From Maea johnstoni (lineage: Eukaryota; Annelida; Polychaeta; Spionida; Magelonidae), in assembly GCA_963942565.1 (NCBI GenBank), contig OZ012694.1, forward strand, positions 31,415,357 through 31,479,356: a stretch of 64,000 nt of DNA. The letters are read 5' to 3'. The notes under the pieces are model-generated. The model was not told the DNA's origin. It saw nothing but the letters and a program-made list of their open reading frames with translations, and did not search any database. How positions within the stretch are numbered: the stretch's first letter is position 1; the number at the start of each line of letters is the position of its first letter. The translations under genes were made by a program, and so were the position numbers. Shown piece after piece: positions 33,953-44,953 of this stretch.

Positions 33953-34713
33953 TCAGATTTGATCACGAATGAGCTGTAATAGTTCAGACGAAAGGGCCGG
34001 GTCGTTGTAATGGACTTTTCTCACAATTTTCTCGGACGCAATGTTGTCAAGATACAGTTTGTACTGTTCTTGTAGGGTTGTCATATATTCAATGGTTATA
34101 GCATTTTCCCCAACTCTTCCTCTCTCTGCAATTCTTTTCATAGATTCTTCAACTGGGATATCTATGTAAAAAATGGCATCGGCAATAAAATGATTATTAG
34201 GAAATAATCTTGTGACTGCTTCTTAACAGTATTCCAAAAGCACCTCTTCGCCGAAAGTAGCCCAAAGATCTCAGCGTTTTTGTAAAAACAGTAGAAGAAA
34301 ACATTTCGTTCGGTAAGGATATTTTTAGGCTTTTCAGAAAGTATCTTTTCATAATGATTTGTCATCCCATTCAGTATATGTAATTGACAAAAGCCAGTAT
34401 TTAGGTGTGGTTCCTTATAGTACAATTCTAATGGATTAAATGATTTATATTGTTGAAAAAGATCCACAGGTTCGGGGATCAGACAAATATTTTTTGGTAA
34501 ACTCTGTTGAATTTTTCTCAGAAGTGTCGTTTTGCCTGCACCGATCAAACCTTCTATCGTGATCACCTGCAATTTGTTTTTCATAAAACTTATACGACGA
34601 CGTAACTTTGAATCTAATGTACTACAACAGACACAATCGCAGTGTATTTCCTCTACGGTAGCCGCTAGCGAGGGAGCCTCTTTAGTCGCTGTCGCTCCCA
34701 TCACTTGTGTCAA
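33953..34713 (-). pseudogene. Deoxynucleoside kinase of fossil B
   Basis: Only full-span copy of the kinase. Visible family marks: P-loop GLIGAGKTT, IPEPVDLFQQY after it, the ILTERNVFFYCF phrase (ERS-type motif after the P-loop), and the C-terminal RGRVGENAITIEYM region. The family phosphorylates deoxynucleosides to feed DNA synthesis and is found in animals and in large DNA viruses (herpes, pox, asfar-type thymidine kinases). The likely ATG near 34701 overlaps the end of the preceding 96-aa frame by about 20 bases. Broken, one or a few breaks. Part of a virus-like fossil. Confidence 0.75.
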
Positions 34714-34972
34714 TCATTTCACTTTCACTGTCACTCACATGCCTTTTTGGCATTTTTTTGGCAACTTTGCGTTTTTTGACACTTTTGAATGCTTTCTTAA
34801 TTTCGCCCTCTTTTGACATAAGTTTTTTGTATTCATCTTCGGAAAAAGTTATATTCTTATGCTTAAAGTTATCAAAGATATGCATGTAATATTTTCCTTT
34901 GAATGAATTGAAAGTAGCACTTTTACGCTCACTGATTTCTAGTTTTTCCTGATGCTTAGATTGCTTACCCAT
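34682..34972 (-). CDS. Basic 96-aa fossil protein
   Basis: ATG start, Lys-rich (KKAFKSVKKRKVAKKMPKR), with an acidic Ser/Asp tail (DTSDGSDSD). Between polymerase and kinase, overlapping the kinase start. Composition suits a DNA-binding or nuclear protein; family not recognised. Looks whole. Confidence 0.45.
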   Translation of the reverse strand: MGKQSKHQEKLEISERKSATFNSFKGKYYMHIFDNFKHKNITFSEDEYKKLMSKEGEIKKAFKSVKKRKVAKKMPKRHVSDSESEMIDTSDGSDSD

Positions 34973-34980
34973 TATTCTAT

Positions 34981-37501
34981 CTAGTGTTCGTTGATCTGAT
35001 AATGTCCATATGCTAGGGTTCTGGTACCATCAGACAAGGTATAACGTTTGTCATCCCATGGATTTAACCCAACTTTTTTCTGTGACGTGGTATATATCTT
35101 ATGCTTGAAAGTTCTTATACCACTGTATCTATATTTCTGTAAGTCTGACACTTTTTGTGCATTCACATAGTCATTAAATGAAATATCATTTTTTAGAATG
35201 GTACCTTTAAGACCTTTGGCACGTTTGGAATCATTCACTTCAGTTTTTAATGCATACATCTTTGCACGTAACCCAACAAAGTGAGTGATGTGATTACCAC
35301 CATATTCATCTTTAAAAGAGCCTAATTTTTTATTCCTTTCTGAAAAAATGGTACTCTCTTGTTTATAATTTGATGTGACAAAGTACTTTGAATTCTCCAA
35401 AATATCTCTATAGACAGAATCTGACATGATATGGTAACACAAAGAATCGGTATCGGTAAATAATAAGACTGCATTTGTATCATAAAGCTTACGAATATAA
35501 TTGTAATGGAAATTATACATATGTACCTTGGATAGCTCAAGTACAGTAAAACCACAAATGATAGGTTTGTTAAGCATTACACTAATCTTTATCATCTGAA
35601 CGGTGACTAATCTTTTATTTATGATTTGTAGTGTATGGAAATTTGGCTTTGATGAAAGTTTTAGGAACTTTTTCTGGGAAGAAACAAGATTTATATCAAT
35701 CCGTTTTTTGACATCTTCAAGTAGTTTTCCATAAGCCGAATTGGACAAGATCTTCCAAAAATCTTGCTAAAAGGTTGTTGTTGCCTGTTTTCGTTGATCA
35801 GTATTGAATTCAATGAAAGGAGCCATCCATGGTTCTTGTTTAAAAGTTAATACCCTATGGATTTTACTGAGTTTTAATCCTAACTTCAAATAGAGTTTAA
35901 GATTTGTGTAATGAAGGATGTAACCTTTTTTATCGCGAAAAGTTAAGATTAATTTTTCGACGCCAGTTTTCAATGGTAAGCCAAGTTCAGTTGCCACATT
36001 TGTCAACCAAGGCGACCACTCATTCATTTCAATACTCATCTTTTCTGGTGCAAGTGGGTAGCAGTTATGCATATCATGTAGAGAAGGTGGATATTCTAGA
36101 TCAACTTCTAAAATGTAACCACGTTTTGATGAACCTGGAACTGAGTTTATTTCAAGGGAATTTATTTCATCTGAAGTAAGCCAACGAAAACCTTTGACTG
36201 GTAACGACTTTGTCATGGCATAACCATACAGATTTGTACAATCAAAGTACATTATGTACGAATCCTCATCTTCTGGATCATAATTGGTAATATGTGGATT
36301 ATTAGCTTCCGCATATCTATGCATTATAGATGAAATACCCCCTCTTATCCCACGGGTGACAAAATTGTATTTGTCTATACAAGAGAGTAAATCCATTTTA
36401 ACATTAGTGAATTTCAACAAAGCATCAAACCCAAAGGAGGGGAGACTGATGTAGTGCGAAGGATCTAAAGAGTAATTTTGATACTCAGTGTTCTGAAAGA
36501 CTCAAATACATCACAAAGCAACAAAACGTCACTTTGTAAATATAAGTTCATATAATCCTTCAGACAATGACAGTTAAAGGTCTCCCAAACATGTAATGCG
36601 TGTTCATAATTTTGGAAGATGTGGGTAGGACAATTTTGATGTTGAATCCAAAAAGTCGTAACAAAAGACACCTTTACGAAAGAATAGATCTGCATTTGTA
36701 CCTGCAAATTCTTTTACATATTTAAATGCCTCTGTGCCCTTAGTTTTTAAGGAGCTTACCAAATTTGCCAGTGAAGATGGAAGGAAAGAAAAGGAATCAA
36801 TGAAAATGAAATGATGAAAGAACACAGCAAGAAAACGTTCTTTGTTTTTAGCAATGACCTTAAGGCTATATTTTGAGGGTCTATACAGACTCGTTTAGCG
36901 CAGACAGCAATAGGAACATGACATTTTTCTTTCTTAATGTTAGAAGAATCTGTTTGGTCGGTCGTTTTTTCCAGAATACATTCAAAGTCATAGTATATCA
37001 CAAATGGATTCTTTATCTGAGATCTATAATTTAAAAAAAAAATCTGACTGCCCTTTGTGGTAATGTGTATTGTTGCCCCTTTATAAAACAGTAACGCAAA
37101 TGACATTCCAGTTTATCTGCTGTTCGATAACAACATAAGCAATATCGGCAGACAAATTTTTGTTGTGTATTTTTAGTGAACGAAGTACCAATTAACCTTG
37201 ATAAATTACGAACAAGATAGTAATGTTTTTTTGACAAAAGAAGGTCAATTTGCTTTTGCTTATCAGTCACCTTCAGTTTACTGACATAAATTGGGTAGAG
37301 AACTGTCTGAAACATGAAAACATTTATAGAAAGTTTGTTGTTCTTTTCAAACCTTTCAATCTGTCTTAAAGTTACGGGGAAATTTAGCCCATCAGTATTC
37401 AAGACATCCATAAAAGCAAGGTAATTATTAATTCTACCTGGATGTGAAGTACATGGGAACGTGTGCAAGTATCGCGTAAATAAAACACTTGTTGTCATCA
37501 C
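34981..37501 (-). pseudogene. Fossil B family-B DNA polymerase (protein-primed type)
   Basis: Seen in order: N-terminal zinc-binding part (FVCRYCLCCYRTADKLECH), exonuclease motif I (IYYDFECIL), a motif III-like segment (LYLQSDVLLLCDVFESFR), palm motif A (MYFDCTNLYGYAM), motif B (NSAYGK) and motif C (FTDTDSLCYHI), followed by KRAKGLKG. These are marks of the protein-primed polymerases of Polintons, adintoviruses and bidnaviruses. Clearly different from the fossil A polymerase. Broken, about four or five breaks. Confidence 0.85.
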
Positions 37502-37509
37502 AATATATC

Positions 37510-38423
37510 GATAAGCAGGCCTTCTTCCGAAGCACTACTATAGGTAATTTATGTTAACTACACCCCCCCTTCAATGGTTGGTACTTTACAAGAGATAGAT
37601 GTAAACTTTTGATAGTTTACAATACCCACCCGGATCCATGTTGAATAAAAATGTCAAAATTGTGTTCAATTTCATGGAAACCTGCCAAAACGCTACTTTC
37701 AATATCATATTTTGTTGCTAAAGATGATGAACTTGAATTGAACCAAGGTTCAATAATGACTTCGTTATCATCTTTTCTTTTCTTCAAGACAACTTGGAGT
37801 GATAACTGAAATTTTACTGCCTTTAATTCAGTTAGTTTTGTATTTAAGGTATTAATAATGTATTTCTTACATTTTTAAAAAAGTAATGTTTCTAAGTTGA
37901 TAGATAGTGGTGGGCTTTCAATAGCATATTCTTGCCCGTAGCCTTTTAACGCTTTCTGTATTCTTTTTATGGACATTTTCAAAGAGAAACAAACAAGTCA
38001 ACAAGTTCTTGGTGTTATCAGACAGTTCATAAATATGTACATTACTCTCGGTGACTCATGGTGTTTTTTTTTGTTCAGTGCTGCAGACCGTAATAATGAA
38101 AAAAATATTTTCTTGTGCAAGCTTCTTTTGATGGTCTATAACTAGTTACATTACTTTCCATTCGGGGACACCAATTTGAACGAAGTGTCTTCTTTTCATG
38201 TTCTGTACATTTCTCCAAAGATGTGAAAGTAAGACCACAACACTGACAAACTAGTTTTTTGAAACGCGTCCCCGCGAATGTTTTACTTTTTTGTTTATGG
38301 CTGTTAGACAGTGTTCATGACATGCTGCTTTACATTTTACAAAACCGTGCTGCACTTTTTCGTCCAAACTGGTTAATAGCCTCATATTTTTATCGGCAGC
38401 TTCAGTTATTTTTTTCTACTGTG
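37510..38423 (-). pseudogene. Fossil B zinc-finger-like remnant and spacer
   Basis: Upstream of the polymerase; on the - strand a C2H2-like phrase (CQCCGLTFTSLEKCTEH) is readable near 38220-38270. The rest is AT-rich and decayed. Function unknown. Confidence 0.35.
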
Positions 38424-38783
38424 TTAGTAGTGTATCGAATTAGCGCTGTGTTGCTTCATAAGTTTTATTGCTTCATTATTTGCTTTTGTGATTTTTGTAA
38501 TCCATCCGCGATATCTGTCCTGTATATCAGCAGTGGTTTTCTTAAATTCCCTTATTGCATCGGTATCCTCATGCTTTTCTGGTAGCAAATGTTGTTCTAT
38601 GATTTTGCGATCAAATGAAATACTTTGTAGTGCGTCTGAAAATGCGTCTTCATCATTTTGAAATAAGTTTTGTTTCTTTCTTTTGTTACACAACCCCTCT
38701 TCTTCATTGTATTTTCTTTTGATTTGTTGGCTTGTTGAAGGCTGGTTCAGTGGTTCGTCATCGCAATATGACTTTTCAATCAT
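38424..38783 (-). CDS. Unrecognised 119-aa fossil B protein
   Basis: ATG start; charged, with KRKYNEEEGLCNKRKKQ (possible nuclear signal) and helical-looking C-terminal half. No family recognised. Looks whole. Confidence 0.4.
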   Translation of the reverse strand: MIEKSYCDDEPLNQPSTSQQIKRKYNEEEGLCNKRKKQNLFQNDEDAFSDALQSISFDRKIIEQHLLPEKHEDTDAIREFKKTTADIQDRYRGWITKITKANNEAIKLMKQHSANSIHY

Positions 38784-38952
38784 TTGATTTGGATGATACT
38801 CATCATTATCATCTTCACTCTAACCATCATCATCTGACCTTCCTTTTGAATTTGTTCCGGAGTCATTCTCCTTTGTACCTAGGAACTCTTCGAAATCTAT
38901 TTCATCATCATTTTCGCATGCATTTGTTCTTTAGGTACTTTTTTACCAGTTG

Positions 38953-39303
38953 TTACTCTATTTTTGGGTAAAGTTTCAATGTTACCCTCCCATTAACATC
39001 TAAATTACATATGAGTGTCTCATTGTCTTTATCAACGATTCTTTCAGCAATTGGACGGGCTTGGGCATTATAAAATATGACATTGACGTTAAGAAATGAT
39101 GCCAGGTTTCCCACGAAACGTTCATAAAATTGATCGTCAAGGCTTTCATTTTTCAAAAACCTTGACGAAAGTGTATTTGCTAGTTGATAAATTTCTGTAT
39201 CGGCACGAGGACCAAGAAGTTCTAAAAAATCTTTTTTTTCCTTTTGACAAATCTCTGAAAATCTGAGGAAAAAGTCAAGTTTATATTTTGAGAAATCCAT
39301 CAT
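38953..39303 (-). CDS. Unrecognised 116-aa fossil B protein
   Basis: ATG start, MMDFSKYKLDFFLRFSEICQ; the central FVGNLASFLNVNVIFYNAQ and the final strand-rich part loosely suggest the second half of an OTU-like fold, but the match is too weak to name. Has a relative in fossil C at 12613-12954. Looks whole. Confidence 0.4.
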   Translation of the reverse strand: MMDFSKYKLDFFLRFSEICQKEKKDFLELLGPRADTEIYQLANTLSSRFLKNESLDDQFYERFVGNLASFLNVNVIFYNAQARPIAERIVDKDNETLICNLDVNGRVTLKLYPKIE

Positions 39304-39421
39304 TAAGCTTCAAATCATTGAAAAATTTATTACATTTGTGTAATACAATATTTTTACAAATAATACTGAGGCAACTACCACTAGAATTCCTGTCCATTCG
39401 GCCTTTAATGAAATATTAACT

Positions 39422-39808
39422 TTACCATTTTCTAATCTTTGCATCTAGTTTTTCTTTTAAACAATTAAATGTATAATTTATTCCACTTTTAAAATAGCAA
39501 ACAGACTGTATGTTTATCAATGATGACACATATTTAATGCTACTATTTGACATATAATCATAAATGAACTGAAAATGATTTTGAAGAAATTCAGTTAAGA
39601 TTTTAAAAGATTTTCTTAAATCCCCCTTAAGAAAGATAAATATGTGACCCCATTTGGTCAATTTTAAAGTTATCTCAGAAAAAGAGAGACTAATGGCGCC
39701 TCCCCAGTTTGTTCTTTCAATGTCGAGATCTTTTGATAACTGTGTCAAATCTAAAAGTAATTCATCTGAAGGTTTGAGTAAATATACTATGTTTTTTATG
39801 AAAAGCAT
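39422..39808 (-). CDS. Unrecognised 128-aa fossil B protein
   Basis: ATG start; KPSDELLLDLTQL near the N-terminus and SLINIQSVCYFKSGINYTF near the C-terminus both have counterparts in fossil C (about 12967-13740). This makes it one of the best-kept genes shared by the two lineages. Function unknown. Confidence 0.45.
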   Translation of the reverse strand: MLFIKNIVYLLKPSDELLLDLTQLSKDLDIERTNWGGAISLSFSEITLKLTKWGHIFIFLKGDLRKSFKILTEFLQNHFQFIYDYMSNSSIKYVSSLINIQSVCYFKSGINYTFNCLKEKLDAKIRKW

Positions 39809-39819
39809 AAAAAAGTGAA

Positions 39820-40500
39820 AGCATACCCTTTCAGCTTAAAATCGCAGCACACAACAACAAAAGAAAAATATCCTACCTTACGACAAGACAAAGAAGTGAA
39901 TGACTTCCTGATGTGCCTATAATGTCCCTTGTCACTACAAAAGTTAGAATAGAATGGTTTGTAACTTGTAAACTATTACACAGACTTTTGCTGACCAAAA
40001 GAACTAATAATTTACTTGAATTCTCCTGTTACGTCCCTGTTGATCTGTGCAAAATAAGGTGGTCAAAACAACTAATTATTTACCATAATACATCTGACTG
40101 AATGCAGTAGGTGTGTAGAAAAGTTCAGTTGTTCCCAAAACAGCTAACTATTTGCAAAAATATTGCAGGATGTACGCAACAGATTTCCACAAAATGTGGC
40201 AAGACAAAACAGCTGAATATTTGCGTAGACTATGCTGGTAAAATGCTGCTGATTTACCCAAAATGAAGCACATGACTATTTGCTTAAATACTGCTGGTAG
40301 ACCGAACTTCTTTTTGCTTGAATATTTTAACTGCCGGTAGGTTTTTGGAAACACAACTAAATACCTGCTTAAATACTGTTGTTTGGAAGGAGTCCATTTA
40401 AACAAAACAACAACCTATTTGCTCAAATAGTACAAAAACGTAGCAAGTTTGGCAGTTGGCAAAATAACTATTTGCTGATGTTGATTCGTCTTTGGTTTCT
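39820..40500. repeat. Repeat-rich right end of fossil B
   Basis: Several degenerate copies of actatttgcttaaatactgctgg, about 60-85 bp apart (40090-40450). A related phrase lies at 45862-45930. The part 39790-40065 recurs at 40785-40960. Confidence 0.65.
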
Positions 40501-40504
40501 ATAC

Positions 40505-40780
40505 GCTCACTTGGTCATAGTCGACTGTTGACGTTCATCCTAATCTCCTCAAGCCCTGGCAGATTCGTCATACTCGGTCGATGTGGCGGAGGTACGAATG
40601 TTGCTAGTGAACCGTGCCCCTTATACCCTAAGGTATCTACCACACCGCGATGTACGACTCGTCTTACGGGCGGAGACGGACCCTTGAAATACGCAAGGGA
40701 GACATCCGACAGTCTCGCCAAAAGGACATGGCAACTCACAGACGCGACCATGAGTGAAACACAAAGGAACAAATCATACA
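40505..40780. repeat. Segment shared with fossil C (11045-11220)
   Basis: Both contain cggaggt.tgaatgtt.ct.atgaaccg and ccccttatacc.taaggtatctaccacacc, then agggagacatccgacagtctcgcc-like text. It separates two partial copies of the fossil B end, so it is an insertion or a rearranged terminal piece. Confidence 0.55.
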
Positions 40781-41402
40781 ACTTTTTTTTTATGAAAAGT
40801 ATAAAAAGGAAAACACAGCATCAAAATAGCCTATCTTACCACAAGAAAAAGAAGTGTATGACTTTGTGACAGGACTATCACACAGACTTTACTGACGAAA
40901 CCAGTTACTAATTTACTTGAATTCTCCTGGTACAACCCTGTAGATTTATGCTTAAAAACTGCGGGAGTTGAAAATGTACCAATTCTGGTTGTAGCCAAAA
41001 GTCAATAATTACTTAACCTGAGAGGGCCAAGGGATCTACACTACATATATTACAACAACAGTGATTGTACTTTACAACTGTTTATTATATAACAATCCAA
41101 CTTTAGCGACACACCCTCACTTATTTTGCATGCATTATGTATATGTTGTAGCGTAGGTGTTTTACGCCTACGCCATCTATCTGAGGGTGTTAGATAAGAC
41201 AGGGGTTCTTGACTGATCTGAAGGGCTTGACTTGAATGGGTTAAGCTATAGTAACTTGACAACACAAGGATATACACTATTGTAAGGTTTAATAAGTAAC
41301 TAAGAATACATTGATATACAGGAAACTAATAGTGAGCGTTGCATACATATCTGATACATATATAACCTAACCCTGGCAGGCAAACAGAAAGGTACTTACA
41401 CA

Positions 41403-41804
41403 TCATATATAGCACTCTGTAGGATAGTAGGCACTCATAATAGATGTTTCCTTTTCTTTCTGAGTGTCTTTGGAACTGCTTGGACCACTTTCTACCATTC
41501 TTATTTTACTGGGTTTATGAACAATTGCTTGTAACCTCTTCACCCCTTGATGTAGTGTACTGCCTGGTCTTACTAAATGAGTCTCCTTAGGTTCTGCTAT
41601 GTTATCCAGAGGAACAGCCTGCACTCCTCCCTGGACTTTTCCTTGTTTGACTGTTCTTGCATTTGATTCATATATATGCTGAAGGTTTTGCAGTCTATCA
41701 AGAATGGCCGGGTATTTTGATAACCCCCATGTTTTAGCCCATGCCAAGAGTGCCTCAGGATTCCGGACATTGTCTAGGTAAGGCTTCAATACTTCCTCAG
41801 GCAC
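41403..41804 (-). pseudogene. Fossil A' small protein
   Basis: 133-residue frame, basic and Ser/Lys-rich, with PEEVLKPYLDN shared with fossil A 17917-18123 and a longer C-terminal part than seen there. No family recognised. It looks open over its length but its start is uncertain. Confidence 0.4.
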
Positions 41805-42049
41805 ATGCTCCTTTTTTAACCTGCACTGTTGTGATAATAGAAGATCTTTGTACTTGTCCTATGCGCACCGAGACAGGCCACCTGCATTAAGAGATGCATG
41901 CATGTTAGTTCAGGATATTCAAATGAACACATGATGTTAAAAACAGATGGAAGGTAATTGTCCGTAAAGTCCAAAACATGTCTGCTGCCAAAATATACTT
42001 GCTATCCTATATAAATGTATAAGTCACATTAATAGTCCTGCAAGAGCCT

Positions 42050-42920
42050 GTTAAGGTCGTCGCCTGGAAGGTTTTCTGCCAGAATCTTTTCACGCTGATA
42101 GTTTTTGAAGAGGAACATACTTTCTGCCATTATGAGACCATAGTGGCATCCAATACATCATTGTACAACCTGCTGAACGTGTAAGTGAGATTCTCCGCAA
42201 CCACCTGTTGAGAATTTTGCATCATGAAAAGGAGTATGTGAAGCATAAATTCATAGGGATTTCTGGGTTGAATAATGTACTTCTCAAGAAGAGGTGAACA
42301 CATCATTAAATGATTTCTTAATGTGAGTAGTAGCTGCTGTCAAACAAGTTTGCTTGCGCCTATACCATGTATCATCACAGTGCAGGATCTCCTCATTCTT
42401 ATCGTTCTGGATGATATATCGGTAGAGTGTGCGTTTTGTTGGACTCCCATCATGAACTTCCAATCTTCCCCTTTTAGCATCAACCTCCTCAGATGGTCCT
42501 GAGTTGGGTCTCTTTTTACCCATTGCCTGAATAAGCTGATTGATCTGAGGCAAGGAGTCTGTAAACCACATACATTCCTGAGAGGTGAGTGAAATTTCCT
42601 GACCCCTGGCCTCATCTCTGAATGTGAAGACCTCTCCCTTTTCATCGCGATGGGCAGAGAGATACCTGTTAGGGATGAGGGTCCACTCTAAATCAACTAC
42701 CTGTGAGTGATCGTCACTGAGGAAGCATTTGATCTGGTCTCTCAAACCCTCTAGAGCTTTCCATTCATCTATGAATATGGGATACCTCACCTTTCTGCTG
42801 GCATTATTCACATCTGCTTTGTCAAATCTAACTTATACTGTATTCATGGCAGATCTCCTAACTATTATATCAAGATCCTCCCCTAATGGTAAGATACTCA
42901 TATCAGAGGACATAGTGAAA
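42050..42920 (-). pseudogene. Fossil A' copy of the 300-aa protein
   Basis: Nearly the same sequence as 18293-19224 (for example VVDLEWTLIPNRYLSAHRDE and the basic GKKRPNSGPSEEVDAKRG stretch). Broken, a few breaks. Confidence 0.55.
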
Positions 42921-43733
42921 GGTAAAAATGTTAACACTTACCCACCAAGCCTTAAATTTTTCCTAGGTGTGATACCTTCTGTGTATGCTCCACTCTCTTG
43001 CAGCCTTCTTGTTTGTGGTGGATGTCTTGAGCCCTGCAGAGGCTTGCCAGCAACTGCCAGCATTGAGAATCAGGCCTCTTTATATAGAGGGCTCTGCCCT
43101 AGTTTTAGGGGGTTGTGCAAGACCAAAACAAAGTCATAATGAGGGCTTAGAAGTCAGGAGACAAGATTTAAAACTGACAGTTAAGACATTAAAGGGAAAA
43201 ATGGATGGTCATAAAAGTGGCAGAAAGAGATTTAAGAAGTTGGGGCAAGGTTTTATTTATAAGGTTAATTTATAGTTCCTATTCTTTATATAAACCTTCT
43301 ATTTCCTTCCTCAACCAGCCACTCTTGGCTCAGCCTTTGGAGTGTGCTCATGTCTCTTCTCTGTGCTGAAAAACAGTTATACACTGGTGAAGTCTGAGTG
43401 AAGGATTAGTAAGATGCTGAGACTTGGACTGAACAATAGTTGAGGAATAGATTCTGACTGATCTTGAGATGGGAGTGTTTAGGTTTAAAGGAATCAGCTT
43501 TTCTCATTGCTGTATCAATGGCTAGGAGTGTTTAGGGATTGAGAAATAGATTCCTATTGATTTTGAGACGGGAGTCATTAAGTTGGCTTTAAAAATCCAT
43601 GATAAAGGATTAAGCTAGAGACTCTAGCAGTGGCCTGTGGATCAACATGATCCAGAGCTGCCTCAGCACCACACATCATAACAGATGCTTGTGGGCAGGA
43701 GCAAGGGTAGCAAGATTCCATTTTTTGCAAGAC

Positions 43734-44030
43734 AACTTGTCAATATGATCACATGTACACGAAAGAATGATACACTATATGATTGCCTAAGGATTTCACC
43801 ACTAACATTGAGTAAATATTTCTGCCCTCACATTATAAAGGGTTAGCTGCATACTATTCTAACCTTAAGCCATATATCACCTATAGATCAATTCTTAAAA
43901 GTCACCTGTTACTAAATAAAAGTACTATGGTTGTATCTTGGGATTTACTAAGGAAAGAAATGTAGACTTACCTTATGTTGTGCTGCTAACCTGGCAGTTG
44001 CTTTCTGTGTCTAAGTCTGGGTTGACAAAA
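43734..44030. repeat. Direct repeat left of the LTR-element piece
   Basis: About 300 bp (aacttgtcaatatgatcacatg ... gttgacaaaaaagagt) repeated at 45441-45754. The two copies flank the retrotransposon piece. Confidence 0.8.
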
Positions 44031-44307
44031 AAGAGTCATTTCTGAGAGGGCCCCTTATCGTACCCGTGACCACCTGCATTGCATGATTCTTGATGTCCTG
44101 CATTAACCTACACGAGAGGGTGATGCTATCCACCCAATCCCTCACATCCTGTGCAATAAGGCCATCACACTTAGTGATCGAGTCTATCTGCTCTTTAATG
44201 CGTTTCTTGAACCCCTGGGCGTCTCTATGACGCTGCTCATCGTCCTTTATTTCTCTCACTAATCTAGCTATCCCATCCGCTAGGGTCTGCAATTGCTGCG
44301 GCTCCAT
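44011..44307 (-). pseudogene. Gag N-terminal piece of an LTR retrotransposon
   Basis: 98-residue frame starting MEPQQLQTLADG, with ITKCDG...VRDWVDSI and a following ...VTGTIRGPLR, the layout seen near the start of Ty3/gypsy-like Gag capsid domains in invertebrates. Same strand as the primer site and LTR to its right. Fossil; only the first part of the element is present. Confidence 0.5.
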
Positions 44308-44933
44308 TTTATTTTTATTTCTTACCCTTTCCTATTAATATATGACTTGCACCAGCCTAGCCTATCTATCCCAATCACTCAAAATCATGCGAGAAAAGGT
44401 ACTTACGGTTTTGGCCACGAACGATATCAGAAAAGATGTAACTTACAGTTTCAGTAGCTTCCCTTCTCTTACTCTCTTACTCTTTCCTTTTCTGTTTTGT
44501 TCCATATCAATGTCTCTTATGCCCAAAATCAGGAAAGCGTCTCTCTTGTTTTAGCCTAGTTTCTCGGGGGATATCTCGGGGCATTTCCCATACGGAGTTT
44601 ACGGTGTAGCTCTTTCCTGTATGCCGTATAGATGGGCGCAGGCGATTTTCGTCCTGCCCGTTCATAAAAGTCTATCTGTTCTACTAATACGTCCCATTTC
44701 TGCGATGGCTGTGGAACAACCCGCGCCACAGGTACTGATGATGAGCACGGTTCCTTTCAATTAGGCAAGTTAACCCGATCAGTCTGTGTACTAGCATCAG
44801 TGGTCCTTGGAGAGATAGGCCCACTCGTACTGGGTTGCGGTTCCCTGCCACATCAAATCAATTCTCCTTTCTGCAACTAGTCCAATATGGCTATGTCACC
44901 GTCCATAATGTCTGTTCACAAGTTTTCAAAGAG

Positions 44934-44951
44934 GTCCTGGCAAGGTCGCCA
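44934..44951 (-). other. Primer-binding-site-like sequence
   Basis: On the - strand TGGCGACCTTGCCAGGAC, three bases inside the LTR end and beginning TGG as do tRNA-primed sites. The primer tRNA was not identified. Confidence 0.45.
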
Positions 44952-44953
44952 CT

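Larger units (their letters stand above)
30948..34310 (-). repeat. Tandem unit 3 of hybrid A/B block
   Basis: About 3363 bp. Its right end (acatttcgtt) runs on into unique fossil B sequence (cggtaagg...) instead of the repeat boundary, so this unit shows the original junction of the block with fossil B. The only shared bases at the breakpoint are two or three T-rich positions. Confidence 0.9.
34311..40500 (-). mobile_element. Fossil B: Polinton/adintovirus-like element
   Basis: Genes on the - strand from right to left: 39422-39808, 38953-39303, 38424-38783 (unrecognised), a zinc-finger-like remnant near 38100-38290, family-B polymerase 34981-37501, basic 96-aa frame, deoxynucleoside kinase, then the zinc-ribbon and acidic frames of unit 3. 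The right end (39.8-40.5 kb) is repeat-rich and non-coding, with a second partial copy at 40785-40960. No capsid genes recognised. Broken, with about five breaks in the polymerase. Related to fossil C by gene order. Confidence 0.65.

Noticed and set aside
24474-34310. CRISPR-like or satellite explanation for the repeats
   Set aside because: Units are 3 kb long and carry genes; no short spacers.
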